Shown: positions 45,476 to 56,737, counted from the stretch's first letter. The stretch: DNA of 64,000 nt from Meghimatium bilineatum (GCA_034231615.1 CM067311.1:22882173-22946172); one strand, 5' to 3'. Notes: generated by a model not told the origin, from the sequence alone. Made by a program: numbers and translations.

Positions 45476-46040
45476 AGAATTTGCAAGCCTAGAAATTAAT
45501 ATAACAACAGACGGCAAGAGCAGCAAAGAAATACACAATAGATGTAGTAAAGCATACCAAGCCCTAGGACAAGTGACACCAATCTTCAGAAACAGAAAGG
45601 TAGATTTAAGTACCAAAATAACACTATTCAAAACAATTATTATGCCAATTGTGCTACCAATGCCAAACATTGACAATGACAGCATAAGACAAATGTGAAC
45701 TTGTGACAGCTGAAATGGCATGCTTATGCAGAATTCTAGGATTATCACTAAGAGACAGAATGAGGACATTAGCCAAACCGACACTACCCAATCTTGGAAT
45801 ATATTACGAGACAACAAATCAAATGGTTTGTACACATCAGCAGACTACCATCAGACAGTATACCACAGTAAGCTATGCTACACAGATACAGTGACGGCAG
45901 ACCTAGTGGCCGACCACAAAAACGATGGACCACCAAAATAAAAGAGGTGACAAATTCCACAATATACTCAGCTCACATGAGTGCCATCTCCACAAAACTC
46001 TTTTAATCCAGACTCTGAAAGGCATTGAAGGGTATAGCAA
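45476..46040 (+). mobile_element. LINE-D fragment, decayed
   Basis: Parallel to 34330-34900: agcaaagaaatacaca, taccaagccctaggacaag, caatcttcagaa, ttaagtaccaaaataacact, ccaatgccaaac, ggattatcactaagagacag. Numerous stops. Ends in a tract of agt repeats near 46045. Confidence 0.7.
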
Positions 46041-46454
46041 AATAGTAGTAGTAGTCATGGAAGCTGTATGAAATCAAGCCTAATATTAAAAAGTAGGAAT
46101 GTGTGTGGACATTATCCCATACTGAACCATTTGCTTTCATTCATTCATTCTAAGTACATGGCTGATGTAATTCCATCTTCTTCTTATATAACTTGATACA
46201 AATTCTTGATGTGTTTCTTCCCTCAGTGAATGAGCTTTTGAATGAGCTATGACACATTGGTAGAATATTTTATACTGCACAAGAAAACAATTTTTGAAGA
46301 CATATTTTTGTATTTACAGCCACAGTAGATATAATATATTTTTGTTATGTCTCAATGTCTTGGTCTGTTTGTGAGTTCTATCCAAAATTATACCAATAAG
46401 TACATTAAATTGTTCTATAGATATTTAGTTTTGTGAATTTTATGAATATTGTAT

Positions 46455-46730
46455 GAAAATAAACTAGCATGCTTCGGACATGTATACAGGCACAATTCCT
46501 TGTCAAAAACAATACTGCAGGGAACTGTCGAGGGTGGAAGAAGCAGAGGAGGACAAATAAAGGCATGGACAGACAACATCAAGGATTGAACAGGGCAAGA
46601 TATTTCCACACTCATCCGCATCGCTGAGGATAGAATTCGCTGGAGGACTCTGTGTGCAGAAGCATCCAATGTGGTACCACTATGACCCTGAAAGGGTTGC
46701 GGGTTTATTGATTGATTGATTGATATGAAA
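46455..46730 (+). mobile_element. LINE-B 3' fragment
   Basis: Starts within cttcggacatgtatacagg and runs through ggaactgtcgagggtggaag to the 3' end (gtggtaccactatgaccctg) and the clear tail ttgattgattgattga. Over 95% similar by eye to 22390-22640, so both are relatively recent. Confidence 0.9.
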
Positions 46731-46789
46731 ATAAAAAATTAATGAAAAATTAAAATGAATTACCATTGAGGATAAAGTATTAATTAGAA

Positions 46790-47165
46790 TACAGAATTGA
46801 TGCCTTTGAGATGTGGGTATATAGAAAAATAGGGAGAACATCATGGAAAGAGAAGAAAACAAACAAAGAGCTCTAACAACACTTAATAGGAAGAAAGAAT
46901 TATTAAAGGAAATAAATATCAAGCAAATAAAACATTTTGGACACATTAAAAGTCATGACACTTTGTTGAAGACCTTACTTGAGGGTAAAGTAGAAGAGAG
47001 GCGAGCAAGAAGTAGGCAGATATACAAGTAGGGGAGTAACATCACAAGATGGATAGATTACAGTCTAACAGAGTGCACCACCAAAACATGAGACAGGAGA
47101 TGTTGGAGGTCTGGTGCAGCCAACTTTCTTTGCGGAGACGGCACTTGATAATGATAATGATGAGG
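46790..47165 (+). mobile_element. RTE-A LINE 3' fragment
   Basis: From RIDAFEMW-like sequence (cagaattgatgcctttgaga) to gacggcacttgataatg and the tail. A stop at 46875 (gagctctaac) breaks the frame. Confidence 0.9.
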
Positions 47166-47411
47166 ATAAAGATTACGGTGAAATTAATTTAAAATTAGGG
47201 TTTCCAGTTATTGTTAAATACTAAAATAAAAGGGTAGACAAGGGTAGTCAACCTTGATCAGACAAGGGTATGATATAGTTAAATGCATTTCTCATGTCTG
47301 AGAATGCTTCATTTGGATTAGATGAATAATGTGGTTTCATAAATTAATCTGATCTCTGAATCCCTTATATGTCAGTATTTGTACAGTCTTTTGATTGAAA
47401 AAGTGACTATT

Positions 47412-47690
47412 AGTTAGTTAGTTAGTTAGTCGTCGGATCATCATCACTGCAAACTGGACACGTCCATAGTTGCTCCTATCTCTCCTTGAGTGTATCCGCC
47501 ATTACACTTCTGCTGACAGTACCAGTCCTATGCTGGTTGACCATGATTCGTCTGCGCCCTCCAAAATATTCACCTCTAGCAACACCGCATTTCAATCCCT
47601 GATCTTTAATCCTAGCCATTGAAAAGGAATCATCATTCACATTAGTCTCACTCTCGCGTGTTATATCTCTTAAGGAGTTCACAACGTCAG
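47412..47690 (-). repeat. Unknown coding repeat (copy 2)
   Basis: Minus-strand ORF 47476-47682 with FSMARIKDQGLKCGVARGEY, GGRRRIMVNQHRTGTVSRSV, and downstream a CPVC-type block. Matches 24365-24685 (copy 1) at the protein and DNA levels. The family is not recognised. Confidence 0.65.
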
Positions 47691-48060
47691 CGCGATCTAT
47701 TGCCCCATCAATACATTTTAAGTATTTGGCCGATGTAATTCCAACATCTTCATATAAAACTCAATACAGATATCTGTGATACTTGAAGTATTATATGTAT
47801 CTTCAAGAAATAAATGTTCATATTCTAGAATTATAACTACAGAAAGTTGACACCATGGTAGAGTTGTTAGTCACCTCATAAACATAACTCTGTCAGACTG
47901 GCTTATAATTCAAAAGCAGATTGTCAATCTTTTACTGGTTGTACAGTTGGATGCAAATGTGGCAGCTAAAAAAGTCTACAATATTTGAATAACAATGTCT
48001 TATACAGGATATTTTCAACTATTATAAACTATAGATATGAAGTTATATATATATATATAT

Positions 48061-48424
48061 TTATTAATGAGAATTATAAAATGCTACATCAAATCTACAT
48101 TGATGTATGGCTCAGAAACATGGATAATGAACAGACAACTAGGAGGCAGAATTGATGCGTTCGAGATGTGGATATATAGAAGAATCGAAAGAATTCATGG
48201 AAAGAGATGAAAACAAATAGGTTCAGACAACACATCATATGAAAAAATAACTACTAATGGAAGTAAAAATCAAATAAATAAAGTAAATACAAGGGGGAGG
48301 GAAATATCACAAGATGGACAGTTTAGCGTCTAGTGAAGTTGATTACCAAAGTAAGAGGCAGAAGATGTTGAAGGTCCATTGTAGTTAACCTTCATTGCAG
48401 AGATGGCACTTGATGATGATGATA
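48061..48424 (+). mobile_element. RTE-A LINE 3' fragment with internal deletion
   Basis: Begins atgagaattataaaatgcta, includes tatggctcagaaacatgga, lacks the FGHIKR-to-GRQRYK region and ends ggcacttgatgatgatgata. Preceded by a (TA)n at 48041-48061. Confidence 0.85.
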
Positions 48425-48582
48425 TAAATTATATACACGCACATATACACACATAGTCTTCTAAATATGCACACGGCACAAAAATGGATGTTACAGTAAA
48501 GGTAATTGTTACCAAAAATAGCTAAGATTTTCCCATACAGTATTTACCAAGTCCTTCTCCAGAATATTCTTGCATGCTGATC

Positions 48583-48897
48583 CACACAGTGTCACTCATC
48601 TTGGCTGCTCATCTCACACAGTGTCACTCATCTTGGCTGCTAATCTCACACAGTGTCACTCATCTTGGCTGCTCATCTCACCTAGTTTCACTCATCTTGG
48701 CTGCTCATCTCACCTAGTTTCACTCATCTTGGCTGCTCATCTCACCTAGTTTCACTCATCTTGGCTGCTCATCTCACCTAGTTTCACTCATCTTGGCTGC
48801 TCATCTCACCTAGTGTCACTCATCTTGGCTGCTCATCTCACCTAGTTTCACTCATCTTGGCTGCTCATCTCACACAATGTCACTCATCTTGGCTGGT
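48583..48897. repeat. 32-bp tandem repeat, about 10 copies
   Basis: The unit is ctcatcttggctgctcatct plus cac(a/c)(c/t)agt(g/t)t(c)a. Two subtypes (cacagtgt and cctagttt) are arranged in runs. Confidence 0.95.
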
Positions 48898-49125
48898 TTG
48901 ACAGACCATTTGTTGCTTTGCATATAATTTGTGTCTCTAGCCAATCAAAGTCACAGAAAAATGTCAGATATACCAAGATAACTGTAGATACATGAGATCA
49001 GCGTACAAGCTATCCCAGAGAAGTCCTTGTTTTCTGTGAGAATTCATGCAAAGTGGGAATTCTCTGATATTTTACTAAAATTTTCTTCTTTCTGTGACTC
49101 GTGCTATTTCCATATGTATCTAGAA

Positions 49126-49420
49126 GTCTATATACACGAGTACAAATCTATGATACACAAGAACAAATCTATGATACATGAGTACAAATCTATGATACAC
49201 ATGTACAAATTTATGATACACAAATACAAATCTATGATACACAAGTACAAATCTATGATACACAAGTACAAATTTATGATACACGAGTATAAATCTATGA
49301 TACACAAGCACAAATCTATGATACACAAATACAAATCTATGATACACAAGTACAAATCTATGATACACAAGTACAAATCTATGATACACAAGTACAAGTC
49401 TATGATATATAAGCACAAAT
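49126..49420. repeat. 21-bp tandem repeat, about 14 copies
   Basis: The unit tatgatacacaagtacaaat c has a length divisible by 3 and so reads through as a pseudo-protein (MIHKYKS repeats) on one strand and LYLCIID on the other. No evidence that it is a gene. Confidence 0.95.
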
Positions 49421-49428
49421 GTATAGTT

Positions 49429-49520
49429 ACACTGACTGAGACACGGAGCTTATACACATTTGGTTGGCTGACAGAACAACAAGTAGAGCATATATGGGAA
49501 TGTCCCCATTGATGTGACTC
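49429..49520 (+). repeat. Fragment of the unknown WEC-motif repeat
   Basis: Just after the 21-bp array the frame reads LTETRSLYTFGWLTEQQVEH then IWECPH and stop. This aligns with LTRTLSLHTLGWLLERRTEH LWECS at 63270-63345 and with the 16600-16658 copy. Its E-H-x-W-E-C-P end resembles the zinc-knuckle end of non-LTR elements. Confidence 0.5.
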
Positions 49521-49633
49521 TTGTTCCTTTTGAAAGTTGTACTTTGAGAAAATGCAACCATGTGTAAGAGGAAGTATAACATAATTAATTTCCAGAGTTG
49601 ATTGTATTTATGATGGTAGTTATTAAGTTTAAA

Positions 49634-52600
49634 AAAATTAAGACAAAAAATGGCGTCTCGACTACTCCAGTTAATGGCTACGTTCACAGCGTAGAATTTC
49701 TTCTCAAAGAGACAACCGTAAGTCAACAATAGGGAATGTCCATCCCTAGACAAAAAGTCTGTGACGGCACGCGAGGCGGAGGAATCCAAATGGATCAACG
49801 GCTCAAACGGCGAAACAGCAAAGTGTGTGGCGCACAAGAGGCAAGTTCTGGGCATAATAATGAATATTGGCTGGCCACCGTGGAAAAGACTGGGACCTTA
49901 CCACGTACACCCCAAAGTCAAGCAACGGATGAACGACATCTAAAGTTTAGGAAACAACATATTAGAATAGGAACATGGAATGTCAGAACACTACACCAAT
50001 CAGGAAAGCTAGAAAATTTAATATTAGAGGCAGAATCATTAGATGTAGATATTCTAGGAATAGCAGAGACAAGATGGAAAGATGCTGGGTACACAAGAAA
50101 AGAAAATTTTAGTTTTATACATTCAGGAGGAGATTACCATGAACGAGGGGTAGGAATACTGATCAGGAAAGAAATAGAAAAATATATCAGCGGGTACTGG
50201 ACATATAATGACAGAATGATGTTGCTAAAGATCAAAGCAAAACCGTTTGATCTGGCCATTATACAAACTTATGCACCGACTACAGATTACACTGAAGAAG
50301 AAATAGAACAGTACTACGAAGATCTACAACAACTACTCAAACCAGTAAAATCAACAGATATTTTAATAGTCATGGGAGACATGAATGCAAAAATAGGAAA
50401 AGGAAGACATAAGAACATTGTAGGGCAATTCGGACTAGGGACAAGAAATGACAGAGGAGAAAGACTTATACAGTTCTGTGAGGAGAACAATATGATCATA
50501 TGTAATACATTCTTTCAACAGGAAAATAGAAGATTATATACATGGAAAAGTCCTGGAGACAGAAAGAGGAACCAAATAGATTACCTTATGATTAACAATA
50601 GATTTAGAAATAGTGTCAAAAACATCAAAACATACCCAGGTGCAGATATCAACTCTGACCATAATCCAGTGATGTGCAAAATAAATGTCAAACTTAAAAA
50701 GATAGTAAATAGAGGAATCCAAGAACCACAGATAGACGCATCAGCACTAAAACAACCAGACATACAACAAAAATACCTTGTAGATGTAAGGAATAGATAT
50801 GAACATCTAATGATAGAATGCATGGAACAATACAGAAGGGAAAATCCAGAAGAGAAAATAGACAATAAATGGGAAAGCCTAAAGAAAAGTATTCAAACAT
50901 CAAGTAAAAATTTACCAACAAGAAATACCAAGAACAAACAAACATGGATGACAGATGAAATATTAGAGAAAATGACAGAAAGAAAGAAAGCTAAAAATAC
51001 ACCAAAATACTCAAGTATAGACAAGGAGATACGTAACATGTGCAGAACAGCGAAAAAACAATGGCTAGAAACAAAATGCAATGAAATAGAGGAGATGTCC
51101 ATACAACAGAAGACAAAATTAATGCATAAGGAGATAAGGCTGATCACAAATAAGAAAAATCCTATTAATGGCGGTGGCTGCATAAAAGATAAAAATGGTA
51201 AAATAATATTTGATAAAACAGAAGCACTCACAAGATGGGCAGATTATGTAACAGAACTGTTTGACGACCAACGGAACAAAAAACCAACAATACACAACAA
51301 TGATGGACCAGCAATACTGAAATCAGAAGTAGAACATGCAATAAATTCAATAAAATGTGGAAAAGCTCCAGGCTCTGACAACATAACAGCAGACATAATA
51401 AAAACTCTAAATGAATTTGGTGTAGATACTATCACAGAAATTTGCAATGACATATACGAAACAGGCCATATACCTAAAGACCTAACATCATCAATATTCA
51501 TACCACTACCTAAGAAGCCCAGGGCTGTGGACTGTACAGAATATAGAACAATAAGTCTAATGAGCCATCTAACTAAAATACTTCTCAAGATAATACATGA
51601 AAGAATTAAGAACAAGATAGACATGGAGGTCGGTGAAGAACAATTCGGTTTTAGGAAAAACAAAGGAACCAGAGAAGCTATACTGAGTATCCGGCTAGTG
51701 ATAGATAAATATATAGAAGTCCAAAAAAGTATCTATATTTGCTTCATAGACTACAGCAAGGCCTTTGACAGAGTCCAACATGAAAAATTAATCAAATGTC
51801 TTCAAGAAATAGGCATAGATGGAAAAGACATCAGGCTGATTAGAAATATATATTGGGAACAAACTGCATCAATAAGGTGTGAAAACAGCTACTCACCGTA
51901 CATAGAAATAAGAAGAGGGGTAAGACAAGGATGCATTTTATCACCAAGCCTATTTAATATCTACACAGAGAATATCTTTAAAAATATAGAAGAAATACCA
52001 GGACTCAAGATCAATGGGAAAATAATAAACAACATTAGATATGCAGATGACACTGTTCTTTTAGCAGAAAGTGAACATGAACTACAAAGACTAATAGATC
52101 AAGTCAATAAATCAAGTAATAAATATGGACTGGATATAAACATTCAAAAAACAAAAACCATGATAATCAGCAAAAACACAGAAGAACAGGAGGTAAACAT
52201 AAACATACAGGGAGAGAAACTACAACAAGTAAAACAGTATCAATATCTTGGACACATAGTCACAAATGATGGCAGATGTGAAACAGAAGTTAAAAGGAGA
52301 ATAGGAATGGCTAAAAGTACCTTCAATGACATGAGGAAATTATTAATATCTAAACAAATTACAAACAAGTTAAAAATGAGAGTTATAAAATGCTACATCT
52401 ATTCCATATTAATGTATGGCTCAGAAACATGGACACTAAATAAACAATTAGAAGACAAAATTGATGCATTTGAGATGTGGGTATATAGAAGAATAGGGAG
52501 AACATCATGGAAAGAGAAGAAAACAAATAAAGAGGTGCTAAAAACACTTAATATGAAGAAAGAACTACTAAGAGAAATAAAGATCAGGCAAATAAAATAT

Positions 52601-52821
52601 TTTGGTCACATTAAAAGACATGACACCTTATTGAAGACCTTACTTGAGGGTAAAGTCAAAGGGAAGCGAGCAAGAGGTAGGCAGAGATACAAGTGGGAGA
52701 GTAACATTACACGATGGACAGGTTACAGTCTAGCAGAGTGCACCACCAAGACAAGAGACAGGAGATGTTGGAGATACGTTGCAGCCAACCTTCGTTGCGG
52801 AGACGGCACTTGATGATGATG
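49634..52821 (+). mobile_element. Full-length RTE-clade LINE (RTE-A) with perfect TSD
   Basis: About 3.19-kb element bounded by perfect 12-bp direct repeats ATTAAGTTTAAA (49622-49633 and 52822-52833). It has a short 5' UTR with a 14-codon ORF (49650-49694, MASRLLQLMATFTA), one long ORF, practically no 3' UTR and a (TGA)n tail. Size, single APE-RT ORF and short repeat tail are hallmarks of the RTE clade. At least seven truncated relatives are in the window. Intactness and perfect flanks suggest recent insertion. Confidence 0.95.
49736..52813 (+). CDS. RTE-type endonuclease/reverse transcriptase, intact
   Basis: A 1025-codon ORF for the enzyme that nicks target DNA and primes reverse transcription of its own RNA. 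Residues about 75-318 form the AP-endonuclease domain: GTWNVRT (Asn82), ETRW (Glu111), YAPT (Tyr179), GDMNAKIG (Asp215, Asn217), IDYLMI (Asp282) and SDHNPV (Asp308, His309) are all present. Residues about 500-790 are the reverse transcriptase: GKAPGSDNI, FIDYSKAFD (Asp672), GVRQGCILSPSLFNIY and YADD at 769-772 with both catalytic Asp. The C-terminal part (about 800-1025) has YLGHIVTNDGRCETEV, FGHIKR and a basic GKRARGRQRYKW block. Stop TGA merges into the (TGA)n tail. The first Met is at 49736, with a second possible start at codon 19. No frameshift or stop is visible, so it may be active. Confidence 0.93.
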   Translation: MSIPRQKVCDGTRGGGIQMDQRLKRRNSKVCGAQEASSGHNNEYWLATVEKTGTLPRTPQSQATDERHLKFRKQHIRIGTWNVRTLHQSGKLENLILEAESLDVDILGIAETRWKDAGYTRKENFSFIHSGGDYHERGVGILIRKEIEKYISGYWTYNDRMMLLKIKAKPFDLAIIQTYAPTTDYTEEEIEQYYEDLQQLLKPVKSTDILIVMGDMNAKIGKGRHKNIVGQFGLGTRNDRGERLIQFCEENNMIICNTFFQQENRRLYTWKSPGDRKRNQIDYLMINNRFRNSVKNIKTYPGADINSDHNPVMCKINVKLKKIVNRGIQEPQIDASALKQPDIQQKYLVDVRNRYEHLMIECMEQYRRENPEEKIDNKWESLKKSIQTSSKNLPTRNTKNKQTWMTDEILEKMTERKKAKNTPKYSSIDKEIRNMCRTAKKQWLETKCNEIEEMSIQQKTKLMHKEIRLITNKKNPINGGGCIKDKNGKIIFDKTEALTRWADYVTELFDDQRNKKPTIHNNDGPAILKSEVEHAINSIKCGKAPGSDNITADIIKTLNEFGVDTITEICNDIYETGHIPKDLTSSIFIPLPKKPRAVDCTEYRTISLMSHLTKILLKIIHERIKNKIDMEVGEEQFGFRKNKGTREAILSIRLVIDKYIEVQKSIYICFIDYSKAFDRVQHEKLIKCLQEIGIDGKDIRLIRNIYWEQTASIRCENSYSPYIEIRRGVRQGCILSPSLFNIYTENIFKNIEEIPGLKINGKIINNIRYADDTVLLAESEHELQRLIDQVNKSSNKYGLDINIQKTKTMIISKNTEEQEVNINIQGEKLQQVKQYQYLGHIVTNDGRCETEVKRRIGMAKSTFNDMRKLLISKQITNKLKMRVIKCYIYSILMYGSETWTLNKQLEDKIDAFEMWVYRRIGRTSWKEKKTNKEVLKTLNMKKELLREIKIRQIKYFGHIKRHDTLLKTLLEGKVKGKRARGRQRYKWESNITRWTGYSLAECTTKTRDRRCWRYVAANLRCGDGT

Positions 52822-52849
52822 ATTAAGTTTAAACTTGGAATGTGCAGAG

Positions 52850-53168
52850 TATGTTAAGTATTGACTTGATTGTATGTTAAGTATTGACTTGATTGTATGT
52901 TAAGTATTGACTTGATTGTATGTTAAGTATTGACTTGATTGTATGTTAAGTATTGACTTGATTGTATGTTAAGTATTGACTTGATTGTATGTTAAGTATT
53001 GACTTGATTGCATGTTAAGTATTGACTTGATTGTATGTTAAGTATTGACCTGATTGTATGTTAAGTATTGACTTGATTGTATGTTAAGTATTGACTTGAT
53101 TGTATGTTAAGTATTGACCTGATTGTATGTTAAGTATTGACTTGATTGTATGTTAAGTATTGACTTGA
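52850..53168. repeat. 23-bp tandem repeat, about 14 copies
   Basis: The unit tatgttaagtattgacttga ttg is nearly perfect throughout. It starts 17 bp after the target duplication of the RTE and ends about 38 bp before the 53206 exon. Confidence 0.97.
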
Positions 53169-53205
53169 AAGGAGTTTGAAAAAAAGGTAACATTTGTACA
53201 TGCAG

Positions 53206-53377
53206 GATTTGATGCCTTTGGTGATGTTCTTCAACCAATGAATAAAACATCTGCATCTCCGACTCAAGCCCCACAAGTATCTCAACAGACAAAAGCTATT
53301 GGGAAGGATCTTGATACATCTCTTGCTTCACTGGCATCAAATCTTAATGTTCGTGGTGGAGTCACAGGCACTAAAAA
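53206..53377 (+). CDS. PICALM: PICALM exon, conserved DLDTSLASL block
   Basis: A 172-nt exon (acceptor tgtacatgcag, donor gtgagt, phase 1 in and 2 out) encoding GFDAFGDVLQPMN, a Ser/Gln-rich linker, then IGKDLDTSLASLASNLNV and RGGVTGTK. This parallels vertebrate FDELGGLLKP followed by SDDLDSSLANLVGNLGI, one of the few conserved islands in the tail. It sits between two minisatellites: a 23-bp array ends about 38 nt before it and a 24-bp array starts about 80 nt after it. Confidence 0.95.
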
Positions 53378-53451
53378 GTGAGTAGCTGAAAATATTTGAC
53401 ATCTTTAGGATTTTAAAACCCAGGGTTAGAAAACTTTTGTAATCTCATTTA

Positions 53452-54045
53452 GCAGTATTAATATAGTCTAATTTAGCATTATTGATATAGTCTCATTTAA
53501 CATTATTGATATAGTCTCATTTAACATTATTAATATAGCCTCATTTAACATTATTGATATAGCCTCATTTAACATTATTGATATAGCCTCATTTAACATT
53601 ATTGATATAGTCTCATTTAACATTATTGATATAGTCTCATTTAACATTATTGATATAGCCTCATTTAACATTATTGATATAGTCTCATTTAACATTATTA
53701 ATATAGCCTTATTTAACATTATTGATATAGTCTCATTTAACATTATTGATATAGCCTCATTTAACATTATTAATATAGCCTTATTTAACATTATTGATAT
53801 AGTCTCATTTAACATTATTGATATAGCCTCATTTAACATTATTGATATAGTCTCATTTAACATTATTGATATAGTCTCATTTAACATTATTGATATAGCC
53901 TTATTTAACATTATTGATATAGTCTCATTTATCATTATTGATATAGTCTCATTTAACATTATTGATATAGCCTTATTTAACATTATTGATATAGCCTCAT
54001 TTAACATTATTGATATAGCCTCATTTAACATTATTGATATAGCCT
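53452..54045. repeat. 24-bp tandem repeat, about 24 copies
   Basis: The unit tcatttaacattattgatat agcc (variants gtct, gcct, gcctt) is divisible by 3, so a 187-codon minus-strand ORF of IMLNEAIS repeats is an artefact. It begins about 75 nt after the donor of the 53206-53377 exon. Confidence 0.97.
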
Positions 54046-54175
54046 ATATGATGGCACATTGTTACAAATAAAATGACAACCCAACACATTTACATTCTCT
54101 GGACTACAACCTTCTGGAAATCTAGTAGGAACATTTTCCTGCTACAAGAGAGATTCAGTGAGAGCAAAAGAAAAT
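54046..54175 (+). repeat. Rep-1 3' part
   Basis: gttacaaataaaatgacaac, acattctctggactacaacc, tctggaaatctagtaggaac, gagagattcagtgagagc. It continues directly from the 24-bp array. Confidence 0.8.
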
Positions 54176-54214
54176 AATGATTATGGGGGTTATCAAGAAT
54201 TATATAAAGTGTAT

Positions 54215-54515
54215 TGATGCTGCAGTAGTGAAGTGTTTAATTCATTTGTCCGCTGACCAGCAGATCTTAGTTTTGAATTCACTTAGTATTCATGATTTTA
54301 AATAAAAATTACTTCCATAGTTTACCCAGCCATCCGGAAGTATGGTACCAGGCTCATGTTCTGAAAATGATAATGAATGGCGCTGTCGCAACTTAGCAAG
54401 TGAGCAAGTGCTGTAGGCAATGCATGCAGTTCAGGTGGTGCAGCTGAGTATATATGGGAAAAACCATGTGCAGTGAAGCTGGTTCATAACTCTGCTGACC
54501 GTGACCTCACATAAA
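54215..54515 (+). repeat. SINE-C-like repeat, copy 2
   Basis: A tRNA-like head (ctgcagtagtgaagtgttta ... cttagttttgaattcac) is followed by the body shared with 7885-8075. Probably a tRNA-headed SINE, old. Confidence 0.5.
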
Positions 54516-54566
54516 AAAAAATACAATTATTGTTTCTGAAGGTGCACAATTAATTATAATTTACAG

Positions 54567-54693
54567 GGATCATCAATGGCAGCCAAAGGGAGAGAGCAAA
54601 CTTACAGGAGGTAGTTCATTCCAGCGTCAACCTGTTGCACCATCAAGCACTACTCCATGGAGTGTCCAGCCTGGTTTTCAGACTCCAGCTATG
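54567..54693 (+). CDS. PICALM: PICALM exon, KLTGGSSFQ block
   Basis: A 127-nt exon with acceptor ataatttacag, phase 2 in and 0 out. It completes Lys and encodes [19 protein letters not shown], then [20 protein letters not shown] and PAM. The W-x-P-x-(G)E-x-KLTGGS pattern matches the vertebrate NWSQPGEKKLTGGSNWQ segment. The donor (gtaatat) leads straight into a (TA)n tract of about 160 bp, an unusual splice context. Confidence 0.95.
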
Positions 54694-54694
54694 G

Positions 54695-54861
<167 letters not shown>

Positions 54862-54899
54862 CTGTTGGTCTTTTAGACAGTTATTTAGCAGATTTGTAT

Positions 54900-55860
54900 G
54901 TTTAAGTAGTGTTAAATGTAGAGTGAATACTGTTTTGCATTGACATTTTATTTACATGCATGTTTCTTGTATTCTAGTATGTCTCTCAAAAATGTTTCCT
55001 AAATTTCTGCATCTCTGTGTAATGCTGACTTCTATGCACCATGGAATTGTGCTTTCCCAGCAATTGTGGTCAATAGAAAAGTTTTTCATTGAAGCACATC
55101 TTTGTATCTTGAGAGTGGTCTACCTCAAACTCTTTTCCTTTCCATAAATTTGGCAAGTAATATTTGCTGTGGAGTAATATATATGTAACTTATCACAAAC
55201 AACGTATCATGAGATAACCATTTATTTATGAGATTGTGTGTTACATACCCAGTCATGGCATCTTATTAACAAGTGCACACTTTGAAGGTCCCTGGGGGTT
55301 ATCTCGTGAAGCAACAGAGTTTATTGTTTGAGAAGCAACAAATGTTTTGGATGGTACTAATAGTACCGGTATGTGGTTCTGTTGAGAAGAACTGAGTAAA
55401 GATTGGGAAAATTTGAATACAGTGACGTTCATTTTCTACATCTTCTGATGGTTTTTTTTTATGATTCAAAGACTTGATTCAGGATGGCAGCAAAGAAGAA
55501 TTCAGTGTAGAAATATTATTAGGTTTAAATAAATATGGTAATCTGGTGCCAAGAGTCTGCATAACTATTGAACGTTTGACTCAATAAACTTCATAATTAA
55601 TGTTTCACTGTTTTTTCCAAATAGTACTGAAATATATATTTTTAGATTACAAGTAAGATTATGAGTAGGTGATCCAATATATCATACAAGCATGTGATAA
55701 ACTTAGCAACTCATGATTGATAAAGTTATCAGTCCATTGTGCACGCTTCATGATGCATTTACTGATGACAAAGGTGGACATTTTGAACACATAACTAAAA
55801 CTAAACAATAAATTCACAATCATGCAACTAAAGTTTTTTAATATTAAAATGTACAAATTA
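54900..55860. other. Intron, nothing recognised
   Basis: AT-rich, small ORFs without homology. No supported feature. Confidence 0.35.
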
Positions 55861-55867
55861 TTTGCAT

Positions 55868-56022
55868 ACTGTCAAAGTCAGATGTGTCAGGCAGTTGGTG
55901 CAAATAAAAAGGTGACACATCACACCTCCATTCTCTGGAATACATCCTGCTAAAAATCTAGTAAGACCATGATCCTGCTACAAGAAAAATTCAGTGGGAG
56001 TTTGAGAATGAATGCCAAAAAT
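55868..56022 (+). repeat. Rep-1 dispersed repeat copy
   Basis: gtcaaagtcagatgtgtcag, gttggtgcaaataaaaagg, ccattctctggaatacatcc, aaatctagtaagaccatgat, attcagtgggagtttgagaa. Confidence 0.85.
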
Positions 56023-56149
56023 TATTTAAACTTGGAATGTGCATTATCTTGGAATTAGCATTATCACTTGGAATATCATTGCTTTGCTGTTGTATCCTTT
56101 CAAAATATACATCACAACAAGCTCTTATTTTAAATATGTTTTGCATCAG

Positions 56150-56555
56150 AACCGTCATGTAAATAATGTACACCAGATCAAGCGCATATTTTAAATGTTT
56201 ACATCAGAACTAGTCATGTAAATGTACATCAGATCAAGTACACATTTTAAATATTTACATCAGAACTAGTCGTAAATGTACACCAGATCAAGTACATATT
56301 TTAAATGTTTACATCAGAACTAGTCATGTAAATGTACATCAGATCAAGCACAAATTTTAAATATTTAAATCACAACTAGTCATGTAAATGTACATCAGAT
56401 CAAGCACAAATTTTAAATATTTAAATCACAACTAGTCATGTAAATGTACATCAGATCAAGCACAAATTTTAAATATTTAAATCAGAACTAGTCATGTAAA
56501 TGTACATCAGATCAAGCACAAATTTTAAATGTTTACATCAGAACTAGTAATATTG
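56150..56555. repeat. 56-bp tandem repeat, about 7 copies
   Basis: Units contain tacatcagatcaagcacaaa, ttttaaatatttaaatcaga and actagtcatgtaaatg. Spacing is 56 bp with one 54-bp unit. It ends about 70 bp before the 56623 exon. Confidence 0.95.
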
Positions 56556-56622
56556 TTTATAAAAGTGCTGCAAACATCTTAATAATTCTTCTTTTCTAAA
56601 TCTCCTATTTCTTCATTCACAG

Positions 56623-56682
56623 GTGGGAGCACCACTGATGTATAATCAGCAAATGGGGATGCCGATGGGGCAGCCACTGATG
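56623..56682 (+). CDS. PICALM: PICALM exon, Met/Gly-rich tail
   Basis: A 60-nt exon after a long pyrimidine-rich acceptor (cttcattcacag) with donor gtgata, phase 0 on both sides. It encodes VGAPLMYNQQMGMPMGQPLM. Similar Met/Gly/Pro-rich sequence is typical of the extreme C-terminal region of family members. It could be a cassette because it is phase-symmetric. Confidence 0.85.
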
Positions 56683-56737
56683 GTGATAATTTTTAATTAA
56701 TATTTTATATCTAAAACTAATAAGTTATGGCCGTGTG

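Noticed and set aside
49027-49512. 161-codon ORF with MIHKYKS repeats (and 98- and 109-codon frames on the other strand)
   Set aside because: Created by a 21-bp tandem repeat whose unit is divisible by 3. No start context, domain or splice evidence.
53468-54031. 187-codon minus-strand ORF of IMLNEAIS repeats
   Set aside because: A 24-bp tandem repeat, open only because the unit length is a multiple of 3.
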